Below, one piece after another: positions 26,677 through 35,626 of a DNA stretch of 39,619 nt; positions within the stretch are counted from its first letter, which is position 1, and every line of letters starts with the position of its first letter. A program made the position numbers and the translations under genes. This DNA comes from Parcubacteria group bacterium GW2011_GWA2_49_9 (lineage in GTDB: Bacteria > Patescibacteriota > Minisyncoccia > Phycocordibacterales > UBA10002): positions 1-39,619 of the forward strand of contig LCQF01000008.1 in assembly GCA_001004005.1 (NCBI GenBank), read 5' to 3'. The notes under the pieces are model-generated. The model saw nothing but the letters and a program-made list of their open reading frames with translations. It was not told where the DNA came from and searched no databases.

Positions 26677-27114
26677 TTATTTGCGTCTCCAGCGCAAGTT
26701 CTTAAGATACCTCCATCCGGCGCGCGCGGGGCGACCGAGATAGCCAAGACCGTCATACCCGCCTTTGAGCAACATCTTGGCGACTTGTCCGCTCCGGCGA
26801 GAGAGCACGCGTATTTTTCCCTTTCGCGCCGAGAGCTCTCCCGCGATTTCCTCACGCATATCGTCAATGGCGCTTTGTAAATCGGGACGCTCGGAAACCG
26901 AGCGAAACGTTTCCTTGCCTCGGTGGATGGTTATTTCCGCGAAAAAGATGTCTCCGTTCTGATGTCGGTTTGAGGAACGGCCGAGTTCCACATCAAGCAT
27001 AACCGCGGGGTCCTCAAGGGAAATAAGTTTATCCAAACTCCGGAGCCGCTTCTCCAGATACTCCTTAATTTCAGCGCTTAAGGTGACGTTCGTTGCTTTG
27101 AGGTTTAATCTCAT
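26677..27114 (-). CDS. hpf: Ribosome hibernation promoting factor / RaiA family
   Basis: MRLNLKATNVTLSAEIKEYLEKRLRSLDKLI...DLQSAIDDMREEIAGEL. Confidence 0.85.
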   Translation of the reverse strand: MRLNLKATNVTLSAEIKEYLEKRLRSLDKLISLEDPAVMLDVELGRSSNRHQNGDIFFAEITIHRGKETFRSVSERPDLQSAIDDMREEIAGELSARKGKIRVLSRRSGQVAKMLLKGGYDGLGYLGRPARAGWRYLKNLRWRRK

Positions 27115-27121
27115 GTTTCTC

Positions 27122-27192
27122 TGTCATTCCCGCGGAGGCGGGAATCTAGAAATAATGACCTATCCTGGATTCCCGCCTCCGCGGGAATGACA
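27122..27192. repeat. 25-bp inverted repeat, TGTCATTCCCGCGGAGGCGGGAATC type
   Basis: tgtcattcccgcggaggcgggaatc ... gattcccgcctccgcgggaatgaca. Confidence 0.95.
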
Positions 27193-27196
27193 CCGC

Positions 27197-27409
27197 CTAA
27201 TCTACCGAAATAATTTTATGAGGCGCATGATGGCCACTCACGATACGTAGCCGTTTACCGAGACCAAATCTTACGCGAAGCAGGTCAAGCATTTTGCGGT
27301 TCGCCGCTCCCTGCTCTGCCTTCTCACGAACACTCACGTAAAGTACCTCATTTTTTTCCGAAATGGCCTCTTCTTTACTTTCCGCAATGACGTGCACTTT
27401 AATATACAC
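27197..27409 (-). CDS. DUF167 (YggU) family protein
   Basis: MYIKVHVIAESKEEAI...VREKAEQGAANRKMLDLLRVRFGL..LRIVSGHHAPHKII. Confidence 0.85.
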   Translation of the reverse strand: MYIKVHVIAESKEEAISEKNEVLYVSVREKAEQGAANRKMLDLLRVRFGLGKRLRIVSGHHAPHKIISVD

Positions 27410-27483
27410 AGTGGGTGAACTATTATTTCACTCTTTTATTTAAAACAGAAGCCGAAAGAAAAATGTGACTACTCCGGAATTAA

Positions 27484-28233
27484 TTATTCCGCAAAGGTTT
27501 GTTCGCCTTCTCCGCCGCGAAAGATGCCCTTTACGACTCCGGTAATATCTTTCAGTATCCGTTCTACCACTTTTCCCAGCTTTCGGAGGCTCCCCCACGT
27601 AAGACGCCCGCCACCGGCAATATATGATTCCGCCAGCTCTTTCGCAACATCCTCCCGTACCCGTTTCCCGTCCTTATCGTGGAAAAAACGACCATCCTTG
27701 GTCCTCCCTGTCTGCGCGACATGCTCACGCTCCGATTCCGAAAGATTTGAGAGCTCGTCAAAGACGGGCTCGTGTTTATCCGCGAACTCAAGGTTCCGCT
27801 TGTCTTCTATGAGCTTCTCCCGTGCCGCTTCAAGCTCTTTAAGCTCTTCTCCCGCTTCGTGCGGTGCACCAAGTTTCGCTCTCGCGTTTCCAAGTGCAGC
27901 TTCTTCCTCCTTCTTTCTCGCGATACGTTTATCAAGTTCCCCGATGTCTGCGTTTATACCGTGAAGCTCTTGAGAAACGAGTACCTCCTCGTCAGGGTCG
28001 TGTGGAGTCTGTATCTTTTTCAAAAGAGTCTGCGTGTCCGAATAGCGGAGTGAACCGTCATCCTCAAAATCGGAAAAAGCACCGACGGCGCGTTTCTCTT
28101 GCCCGAAGAGTGCTTCGGGTGTTTCCGTACCAGTACCATCTAAAGCCTCGGCGGAAGTACGCCTTCCCGAAACAGAATGTCCTGTACGTTCCACATCGTC
28201 TTCAAGCGAGGTTGAGAAATCTTCAATACTCAT
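27484..28233 (-). CDS. Hypothetical charged/coiled-coil protein
   Basis: 249 aa ORF. Confidence 0.6.
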   Translation of the reverse strand: MSIEDFSTSLEDDVERTGHSVSGRRTSAEALDGTGTETPEALFGQEKRAVGAFSDFEDDGSLRYSDTQTLLKKIQTPHDPDEEVLVSQELHGINADIGELDKRIARKKEEEAALGNARAKLGAPHEAGEELKELEAAREKLIEDKRNLEFADKHEPVFDELSNLSESEREHVAQTGRTKDGRFFHDKDGKRVREDVAKELAESYIAGGGRLTWGSLRKLGKVVERILKDITGVVKGIFRGGEGEQTFAE

Positions 28234-28276
28234 AGTGCGTATTATACCATTTTAGTTATATCTTGTAAAGTATTTC

Positions 28277-28672
28277 TTACCCTACTACTCCTCGTTCCCG
28301 TTCACGCCTCTCCACTGCCTCCTCATCCAAGCCGAAATGGTGCGCGACTTCGTGCCAAACGGTGTCAATAACGTGTTTCCGCACCTCATCATGCGTTTCA
28401 GCCTCTTCTTCAATCGGTTTTTTGAAAATCGTAATGCGGTCGGGTAACACCATTCCACCATATCCTTCTCCGCGCGCGGGATGTGGAATACCTTCATATA
28501 AACCGAGAAGTGTTTCGTCTGGAGAAAGTTTATTCTCTGCTCGTTGCTCCGGCGTCGGTTCGTCATCCGCGAGAAAGGCGACATTGGCGATGCGCGAGCG
28601 AAACTTTGCCGGTATCGCCTCCACCCCCTCTCGCACGAACGACTCAAACTCCTCCAAACTAACCGTGAACAT
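28277..28672 (-). CDS. Zincin-like metallopeptidase family protein
   Basis: VIDTVWHEVAHHFGLDEEAVERRE (HExxH), LLGLYEGIPH. Confidence 0.85.
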   Translation of the reverse strand: MFTVSLEEFESFVREGVEAIPAKFRSRIANVAFLADDEPTPEQRAENKLSPDETLLGLYEGIPHPARGEGYGGMVLPDRITIFKKPIEEEAETHDEVRKHVIDTVWHEVAHHFGLDEEAVERRERERGVVG

Positions 28673-28845
28673 ACCCTTTACTATACCACGCGCGACATAC
28701 AGAACGCCCCGATGGATATCGGAGCGTTTGTGTAGAAATTATCGATGACGGACTTTGTCTCGCCGTAGCCTAGCGGTGGCGGACCTGAATCTTTTTGCCG
28801 TGCTTTTTTCGCTGCTTTTTGCGCGCGTGTTTTTCTTTCTTATTC

Positions 28846-28979
28846 ATCCCGTAGTGAAATTTCAAGCCGTTCCGAAGGAACAAATTGAAACCCAGTATTA
28901 TCCTACTAAAACTATGTGGACATCATACAACAATTCAGAACTTTTGCCACATCCAGAGCTTGAAATTCTACTACGGGAT
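28846..28979 (+). repeat. MITE-like unit, left (134 bp)
   Basis: atcccgtagtgaaatttcaag...cttgaaattctactacgggat with internal GTTCCgaaGGAAC. Confidence 0.85.
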
Positions 28980-29013
28980 TCATGGCTCCCTTTGCCTGGC
29001 TGGGGGTAGTTTC

Positions 29014-29060
29014 TGTAGAAGTTAAACCTCTACAGCGGCTGTAGAGGTTTAACTTCTACA
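29014..29060. repeat. Perfect 23-bp-stem palindrome
   Basis: tgtagaagttaaacctctacagc g gctgtagaggtttaacttctaca. Confidence 0.97.
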
Positions 29061-29146
29061 CGCATCCAACGCCGATTGCCACGCAAGAAGATACACTGGA
29101 TACTGTTCCTCTTGGCGAAAAGAGACGGTGGGTTACAATACAAGGT

Positions 29147-30145
29147 ATGCAAAATTGCCGTTCAAGATTTGCTATTTCTCTTGGCTGCGCCGTTTTTTTC
29201 GGAGCCGGTATTGCCGGTGGGTGGTTTTTGCGCGGAGCGATAGCCAAACCCGCAGAGCCGACTATATTCAGAGAGCCTTCGGGAAAATACAAGTTTATTG
29301 ACCCACTTATCGGTTTTAATGTCGGAGAAAAGGACGATTTTAAAGAATACGGCGACCTAGAGAAGAAACTGCGGACAAAAATAGATACGCTGAAAAAAGC
29401 GGTAAAAGTTCATTCCGTGTCGGTATATTTCAGGGATATGGAAAACGCGCACTGGACGGGTGTGAACGAAGGCGAGCTGTATTCTCCGGCAAGTCTCTAT
29501 AAAGTCGCTCTTATGATTGCAGTCTTAAAGCAGGCCGACAGCGACTCGTCGTTGCTCAAAAAGGAACTATCCTATACGGGGAGCAAGAGTCCCGAAAAAC
29601 CCGATTATCCACCCATGACGGTGGGTAAAGCCTATACCATTGAGCAGCTTCTTACTCGTCTTATCGCCCTTTCGGATAACGACGCGAAAGCTATACTTCG
29701 TGACCGTATCGGACAAGAAGCGGTCAGTGCCGTATTCGCCGACCTACGACTTTCCGAACCGGCACTTTCCGAGACGGGAGACAGCATGTCCGCGCGACTG
29801 TATTCGCGTTTTTTCCGCGCGCTCTACAACGCGACCTATCTTAGCCGAGTCCATTCGGAATATGCCCTCTCTCTTTTAAGCCAAGCGGAGTTTAAGAGTG
29901 GCATTGTGAACGGACTTCCTCCCGAAGCGCGTACGCTTACCGTCGCCCATAAATTCGGGTATCGTGTCATAGAGGACCCGACCGATACAGTCACAGAGGA
30001 GATTCACGATTGCGGGATTGTGTATACTCCCACACATCCATATTTCGTCTGCGTTATGACGAAGGGGTGGAAGCAAACCGACCTTTTGGACACTATACAA
30101 CTACTTTCCCGTCTTGTGTACGAGGAAACCACGACTACGCCATGA
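29147..30145 (+). CDS. Class A beta-lactamase-like serine hydrolase, membrane-anchored
   Basis: SLYKVALM (SxxK), ALSDNDAK (SDN), VAHKFGY (KTG-like). Confidence 0.88.
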   Translation: MQNCRSRFAISLGCAVFFGAGIAGGWFLRGAIAKPAEPTIFREPSGKYKFIDPLIGFNVGEKDDFKEYGDLEKKLRTKIDTLKKAVKVHSVSVYFRDMENAHWTGVNEGELYSPASLYKVALMIAVLKQADSDSSLLKKELSYTGSKSPEKPDYPPMTVGKAYTIEQLLTRLIALSDNDAKAILRDRIGQEAVSAVFADLRLSEPALSETGDSMSARLYSRFFRALYNATYLSRVHSEYALSLLSQAEFKSGIVNGLPPEARTLTVAHKFGYRVIEDPTDTVTEEIHDCGIVYTPTHPYFVCVMTKGWKQTDLLDTIQLLSRLVYEETTTTP

Positions 30146-30277
30146 ATCCTGTAGTAGAATTTCAAGTTGCGTCAGGTGTCTAAAGAAAAATAATAATGTA
30201 TCGCACTTAGGTCAGCCTTACCGTTGACCCACTATTCAGTTGTTCCGCAGGAACCACTTGAAATTTCACTACAGGAT
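30146..30277 (-). repeat. MITE-like unit, right (132 bp), inverted relative to 28846..28979
   Basis: atcctgtagtagaatttcaag...cttgaaatttcactacaggat with internal GTTCCgcaGGAAC. Confidence 0.85.
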
Positions 30278-32056
30278 GAAGTTTCCCGCCTGAATCTCCC
30301 AGAGTTTCCGGTAGATGCCCTGCTGTGAAAGCAAGACGTCGTGCGTGCCCTCGGCAACAATAGCCCCGCTATCAATAACGATAATCCGGTCCATTTCCCG
30401 TATGGTAGAAAGGCGATGCGCGATGGCAATCACGGTTTTTTCGCGCATGAGTTCGTGAAGCGCGTCCTGAATGAGCGACTCGGATTCCGAATCAAGACTG
30501 GAGGTTGCTTCGTCAAGCACGAGTATCGGCGCGTTCTTAAGTATCGCTCGAGCTATCGCGACGCGCTGACGCTCCCCACCCGAAAGTTTGACGCCGCATT
30601 CACCCACGTAGGTTTCGTAGCCGTTCGGGAGCGAGGAAATAAACTCGTGGCAATGCGCGCGCCTCGCCGCTTCTATGACTTCCGCGTCAGTCGCATCACG
30701 CCTGCCGTACAAAATATTCTCGCGGAGCGTCCGGTGGAAGAGTACCGGCTCTTGAGGAACGAGGGCGACGGCGTTCCAGAGACTCTCTAGAGTGACTTTT
30801 GAAATATCGTGCCCATCAATCGTAATCGCGCCGCCGGCAATATCGTGAAATCGGAGCAGTAACCGCGTAATCGTGGTCTTCCCCGCTCCCGACGAACCGA
30901 CAAGCGCCACTTTCTCGCGAGCGGCAATGGGGAGCGAGAAATCCGTAAGTACCGTTCGTGTCTTATGGAACGCGAAGGTCACATGATTAAACGATATCGC
31001 CCCGCGGGAAACGGCAAGGGCTTCCGCGTTCGGCGCGTCTGTAATCTCAAGCGGTGTATCCATAATCTCCACCATTTCGCCCGCGTCGGCAAATGACTCA
31101 AAGAGCTTCCGGATAACCCGCTCAAAATCATCAATACGGTTATAGATGGCGTTGAGATAGAGTTGAATGAGTACGAAATCGCCGACCGTGAGTATTCCTT
31201 TCTGCCACAGAATAATGGCAACGGCGAGCATACCAATTTCGGTGGAAAACATGATGAGGCCCTGCACGGCGCCGACAAGCTCATGCAGACTCCACGCGAC
31301 AACGCGGGCTTTCCGGAGTAGGTTGTTTATCTTTCCGAAGAGGGCGACCTCAAACGCGTGCCCGCTGAACAACTTGATAGTGGACGCGTTTCCGATGGCA
31401 TCCGCGATAACACCCGTCGCTTCCGAATCTCGGTCATTACGGATAACCTCGTATTTTTGTTTCCACAGTCCCGCGATGACGTTAAAAACGATAAAACATC
31501 CAATACCAATGCTCAAAGTAACACCGAGAAGCATATCGCGCTGTGAAAGTACGTAGAGGCTTCCGGCAATAATCAGCAGGCTGGGAAAGAGATTAAACCC
31601 TATCTGGTCCGCGATCGCTTCAAACGACCCGACGAATTTATTCACCCGCCGCACGAGTGTTCCCGCGAAGTTATCGGTAAAAAAGCTATGCGAGTGCCGC
31701 ATCAAACGGTCAAACGCCGTCATCGCGAGGTCGGCCATGACACGCGATTCAAACCTGACCATACACACACCGCGTAGTCTCCGAGAAATCCACGCGAGAC
31801 CCTTGATGGCCGCGATGGAGGAAAGAATGACCAGAAGTCCGTGTACGACTTCCGCGGTGGGACTCGTTGCCACGATAGCCGCGTCTATGAGACGTTTATA
31901 GAAAATCGGAGTGAGTACTTGCGAAAGAATGAGCAAAACAACGGCGGTGAACAGCCCGATAAGTGTCCACGGATAGTGTGACGCGTGTTGCCACATTATC
32001 TGCAACACGCGGAGCATCATTCCTTTTTCTATCGCTTTTTTCGGGCGGCGGCTCAT
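30269..32056 (-). CDS. ABC transporter, fused permease/ATP-binding (exporter type)
   Basis: VALVGSSGAGKTTITRLLLRF (Walker A), VKLSGGERQRVAIARAILKNAPILVLDEATSSLD. Confidence 0.96.
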   Translation of the reverse strand: MSRRPKKAIEKGMMLRVLQIMWQHASHYPWTLIGLFTAVVLLILSQVLTPIFYKRLIDAAIVATSPTAEVVHGLLVILSSIAAIKGLAWISRRLRGVCMVRFESRVMADLAMTAFDRLMRHSHSFFTDNFAGTLVRRVNKFVGSFEAIADQIGFNLFPSLLIIAGSLYVLSQRDMLLGVTLSIGIGCFIVFNVIAGLWKQKYEVIRNDRDSEATGVIADAIGNASTIKLFSGHAFEVALFGKINNLLRKARVVAWSLHELVGAVQGLIMFSTEIGMLAVAIILWQKGILTVGDFVLIQLYLNAIYNRIDDFERVIRKLFESFADAGEMVEIMDTPLEITDAPNAEALAVSRGAISFNHVTFAFHKTRTVLTDFSLPIAAREKVALVGSSGAGKTTITRLLLRFHDIAGGAITIDGHDISKVTLESLWNAVALVPQEPVLFHRTLRENILYGRRDATDAEVIEAARRAHCHEFISSLPNGYETYVGECGVKLSGGERQRVAIARAILKNAPILVLDEATSSLDSESESLIQDALHELMREKTVIAIAHRLSTIREMDRIIVIDSGAIVAEGTHDVLLSQQGIYRKLWEIQAGNFIL

Positions 32057-32071
32057 ACTATTGGAAGTGAG

Positions 32072-32110
32072 GCAAGGCTCAACCTTACTTTAGGTAAGGT
32101 TGAGCCTTGC
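32072..32110. repeat. REP-like hairpin, left flank of RAYT gene
   Basis: gcaaggctcaaccttac tttag gtaaggttgagccttgc. Confidence 0.95.
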
Positions 32111-32138
32111 ATTTTATTTGATATACTACTTTCTATCT

Positions 32139-32858
32139 ATGTCAAGAAAAATAATTTTTGCTGAAAATGAATTCTATCACCTCTACAACCGCGGGGTTGA
32201 TAAAAGAATTGTATTTGAAAATGAATGGGACTACAAGCGTTTTATTCTGCTTTTATACCTCTGCAATGGAAAGATACCAGTTCGTTTTGAAGATTTACCA
32301 AATTGGAAAAGTGGAAAATTTGAGGAACTCGCTAAAACGGTATTTGCCGAAAGAATCGACTCTCCAATTATCGCCATCGGGGCATATTGTCTTATGCCGA
32401 ATCACTTCCATTTGCTCATACGCGAAATCTCCGAAAAGGGCGTTAGCACATTCATGCACAGACTTTCAACTGCCTACACTATGTATTTCAATGAGAGCCG
32501 TAAGAGAACTGGATCCTTATTTCAAGGCAGATTCAAAGCCGAACACGCTGATACTGATATGTATCTCAAATATCTATTTTCGTATATTCATCTCAATCCA
32601 ATAAAACTGGTAGAGCCGAAATGGAAGGAGTTCGGGATTGTCGACAGGCAAAGAGTTAAAAGATTCCTATTCGCCTATCAATACTCAAGTCTTCCAGATT
32701 ATTCCGGCACAACGCGAGAATGTTCAAAAATTTTGAACAAAAAGGAATTCCCGGATTATTTCTCAACAAAAAAAGATGTTGAGCGTCATATTGATGATTG
32801 GCTTATTTACAAGAAGTACAGTAGCTGCGTAGGCAAGGCTCAACCTTACCCAAAGTAA
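32139..32858 (+). CDS. REP-associated tyrosine transposase (RAYT, Y1_Tnp family)
   Basis: FYHLYNRGVDKRIVF, IGAYCLMPNHFHLLIRE (HxH), YTMYFNESRKRTGSLFQGRFKAEH, YIHLNPIK. Confidence 0.95.
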   Translation: MSRKIIFAENEFYHLYNRGVDKRIVFENEWDYKRFILLLYLCNGKIPVRFEDLPNWKSGKFEELAKTVFAERIDSPIIAIGAYCLMPNHFHLLIREISEKGVSTFMHRLSTAYTMYFNESRKRTGSLFQGRFKAEHADTDMYLKYLFSYIHLNPIKLVEPKWKEFGIVDRQRVKRFLFAYQYSSLPDYSGTTRECSKILNKKEFPDYFSTKKDVERHIDDWLIYKKYSSCVGKAQPYPK

Positions 32859-32873
32859 GGTTGAGCCTTGCCT
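32831..32873. repeat. REP-like hairpin, right flank of RAYT gene (inverted copy)
   Basis: aggcaaggctcaaccttac ccaaa gtaaggttgagccttgcct. Confidence 0.95.
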
Positions 32874-32887
32874 TTTGTTTTCTCTTC

Positions 32888-34012
32888 CTAAAACGTTTCT
32901 TCTTTTAATGTGGGGTTTTCTGCTGTATCCTCCACGGTAAAATCAAATCGCCCGATAATCTGGCCGCGTGGTGTTTCCACATCCACGCGCCACTTCCCCG
33001 CCGTGATGTGTTCCTTTGTAGAATACCCGCGAAATCCTTCGGCACGCCCGCCGGAAATAATAAAGGAAACCGTCGTTACCGTTGTCCATTCCCCCGTGCC
33101 ATCATCTTGCCGCAACCAGCGGTGCACGACCGGAGTATCCAGCCGTGTCGGCGCGTAAATGGAACTGAAGACATACACTGGCCCATCCCCCGTTCTATGG
33201 AACACCGAAGCGGTTTTCTCTCCGAACTCATACCACCGCGCCTTTTCAAATCCGAGAACATACTCCCCGCTTTTGGCGCGGGAGAGGCTGTGGTAGACAC
33301 CGATGTCCTTGAGCGAAAGCGGAATCGGCGGAATCATATTGTTGAAATACAGGACGTTAAACGTAATGAGGAGTATGCCGACAATAGGCAGAAGCACCCG
33401 CTTGCTTGCTTCCACTTCATCCCGTGCGACAAGCCGAAGGGCGCGGAGCGAGAGCCAAAAAAGAACAAGCGCGAGACCTCCGCTCAAAATGAAGATATCG
33501 GCGCCAATCTCGCCAAGTATCACGGGAAGTATGAGTACCGAATAGGAAAACAGAATTGCAAAAAAGACGGACATCTGAAAGGTGAGGCGTTCATAGTGCT
33601 TCTTAAAGAGTTCGTTGCCTACGAAAAAGGAGCCGAGCACGAGGAGAAACGGCAAACTCGCGATGACCGCTCCGCTCCGCGAGAAGAAGATGATAAAAAC
33701 ACTGAAAAGTCCGCCAAACGCGAATTGCATCGCGAATTCAATGAACCCGATGGCGGGAAATGGCGAGGCTTTCTTTTTGAGCCGCGCCCGATGCGCGTTC
33801 AAGAGGACAATGCAGGTAAACGCGATGACAAGATACGCAAGCAAAATGAGATTATCGCGGAGCCGGTCAATTTCCGTAAGCATAAGCGTATCCCAGAGGA
33901 ATCCCCCCACGAAGGCGAGGAGCGAGAGCCGCCGTTCATTCCGTTCCCAAAACGATGTCATACGCGTAAACATGCTGTGTATTATACACTGCTCTTCTCT
34001 AAAAAATCGCAA
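32888..34012 (-). CDS. Multi-TM membrane protein with C-terminal DUF2914-like domain
   Basis: Several TM helices; HRWLRQDDGTGEWTTVTTVSFIISGGRAEGFRGYSTKEHITAGKWRVDVET. Confidence 0.75.
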   Translation of the reverse strand: MRFFREEQCIIHSMFTRMTSFWERNERRLSLLAFVGGFLWDTLMLTEIDRLRDNLILLAYLVIAFTCIVLLNAHRARLKKKASPFPAIGFIEFAMQFAFGGLFSVFIIFFSRSGAVIASLPFLLVLGSFFVGNELFKKHYERLTFQMSVFFAILFSYSVLILPVILGEIGADIFILSGGLALVLFWLSLRALRLVARDEVEASKRVLLPIVGILLITFNVLYFNNMIPPIPLSLKDIGVYHSLSRAKSGEYVLGFEKARWYEFGEKTASVFHRTGDGPVYVFSSIYAPTRLDTPVVHRWLRQDDGTGEWTTVTTVSFIISGGRAEGFRGYSTKEHITAGKWRVDVETPRGQIIGRFDFTVEDTAENPTLKEETF

Positions 34013-34021
34013 CCGTTTCTT

Positions 34022-34126
34022 ATTCTCCCTTTCTTAAAGGGAGTGACTCATTCTTATGAGGCGAGGGATTTAAAATTTTTCAACTCGCAGACTCGCCACC
34101 TCCTTTACTAAAGGAGGAATAAGAGC
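34022..34126. repeat. CCTCC/GGAGG composite palindromic repeat
   Basis: ctccctttcttaaagggag...cacctcctttactaaaggagg. Confidence 0.8.
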
Positions 34127-34128
34127 TG

Positions 34129-35457
34129 CTATATTTTCTTTAATTGCTTGAGAAGTTCCGCGCGGATGGCGTCCGCGCCGAGTTTGGTTTGCAGTCTTTT
34201 GAATACCATTCCAAGAAGGAACATCACCGCCTTCTCGTTACCCGCGCGGAAATCCGCAACCGCTTTCGCGTTTTCCGTAATTACGGTGGCGACCGCTTCC
34301 GCGATTTTTTCGGGAGACGGCGCGTCCGCCGTTTTCTTGGCATGATAGTGCGCGTGTATCTCGGCAACCGGTGTTTGATTTGTGAACGCTGTCTTTTTGT
34401 TCGCGACGTCTTTCACGACATCGGCGACGGGAACAGTTTCTTTTTTGAGCGCCGAGAAAAGCGCGTCCCATTTGTCCGCTTCCGCTCGGTCGTCACTTAG
34501 CATCGTTCCGTACCGCTCCTCTATAGCATAGTCCTTCTTCCAGCGTTCCACTTTCGCACTCGGCAATTCTGGAATAGCCGCCTTGAGTTCGTTTAGAAGT
34601 TCTTCCGAAAGTTCAATCGGCGGTATGTCGGGGTCGGGAAAATAGCGGTAGTCGTCGGCATTTTCTTTGCTTCGTTGCAGTACGGTTTCCCCCGTTTGCT
34701 CGTGCCATCCGCGCGTTTCCTGCGCCGGCTGTATTCCCTCTTCAAGAAGCGCCGTCTGACGTTTGATTTCAAACTGGATGGCTTTCTCCATAAAGCTGAA
34801 CGAGTTGATGTTTTTCAATTCCACTTTGTACGAAGGAAGCGCCGTCTCCCCCTCTTTCCGTAGCGAGACGCTCGCCTCAAGACGCATGTTCCCGCGCTCA
34901 AGGTCGGCATCGGAAATGCCGAGGTACAAAATGATGGTGCGAAGTTTCTTCCCAAACTCCTTCGCCTGCGCGGATGAAAGGATGTCCGGCTCGGTCACGA
35001 GCTCCATAAGCGGGACACCTCCCCGATTGAAATCAATCCGGCTCTCCTCGCCTTTGTTTTTCGCGTGCAGAAGTTTTGCTGTGTCTTCCTCAAGATGAAT
35101 TCTACGAAGGCGCACCGGACCTTCGCTTGTGTGAAGCTCACTTCCATAGCAGAACGGAAGTTCATACTGTGTGATTTGATAGCCCTTAGGCAGGTCGGGA
35201 TAGCGGTAGTGCTTGCGGTCAAATTTGGAATGCCTATTGATGGAACACCCAAGCGCAAGCCCGAGGAGCACGGTGGATTCAATCGCTTTTTTGTTCGGGA
35301 CCGGAAGCGCACCCGGCATTCCGAGACAGACGGGACACACATGGCTGTTCGGTTTGTCCGCGCCGAATGGGTCGTTCTTGCAGCCGCAAAACATCTTGGA
35401 GTTGGTGCTTAACTCTACGTGGATTTCCAGACCGATGACGGGGGTGTATTTATTCAT
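34129..35457 (-). CDS. gatB: Asp-tRNA(Asn)/Glu-tRNA(Gln) amidotransferase subunit B
   Basis: YTPVIGLEIHVELSTNSKMFCGC...CLGMPGALPVPN. Confidence 0.97.
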   Translation of the reverse strand: MNKYTPVIGLEIHVELSTNSKMFCGCKNDPFGADKPNSHVCPVCLGMPGALPVPNKKAIESTVLLGLALGCSINRHSKFDRKHYRYPDLPKGYQITQYELPFCYGSELHTSEGPVRLRRIHLEEDTAKLLHAKNKGEESRIDFNRGGVPLMELVTEPDILSSAQAKEFGKKLRTIILYLGISDADLERGNMRLEASVSLRKEGETALPSYKVELKNINSFSFMEKAIQFEIKRQTALLEEGIQPAQETRGWHEQTGETVLQRSKENADDYRYFPDPDIPPIELSEELLNELKAAIPELPSAKVERWKKDYAIEERYGTMLSDDRAEADKWDALFSALKKETVPVADVVKDVANKKTAFTNQTPVAEIHAHYHAKKTADAPSPEKIAEAVATVITENAKAVADFRAGNEKAVMFLLGMVFKRLQTKLGADAIRAELLKQLKKI

Positions 35458-35483
35458 GATGTATTGAAATCTTTTTTTCGGTT

Positions 35484-35626
35484 ATCCCCCTTAATAAAGG
35501 GGGTGCTCCGTCTTCGAGGGCGGCGGAGTAGTCGTAGACTGGGGTTGTTTTAATCTCTCCCATTACCACCACACCCCTCCTGTCGAAGACGGCAGTGCTC
35601 CCCTTACTAAGGGAGATGGGAGAATT
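35484..35626. repeat. CCTCC/GGAGG composite palindromic repeat
   Basis: cccccttaataaaggggg...cccctcctgtcgaagacggcagtgctccccttactaagggag. Confidence 0.75.

Noticed and set aside
28770-28810. tRNA-like start (gccgtagcctagcggtggcgg with a possible D-arm)
   Set aside because: No matching acceptor 3' strand, anticodon arm or T-loop follows; coincidence or a remnant.
28755-29009. Plus-strand ORF of 84 aa
   Set aside because: It runs through the MITE-like unit and has no protein-like conservation visible; likely spurious.
33008-34111. 367-aa plus-strand ORF
   Set aside because: Antisense to the DUF2914-like membrane gene; biased charged composition and no recognisable domain.
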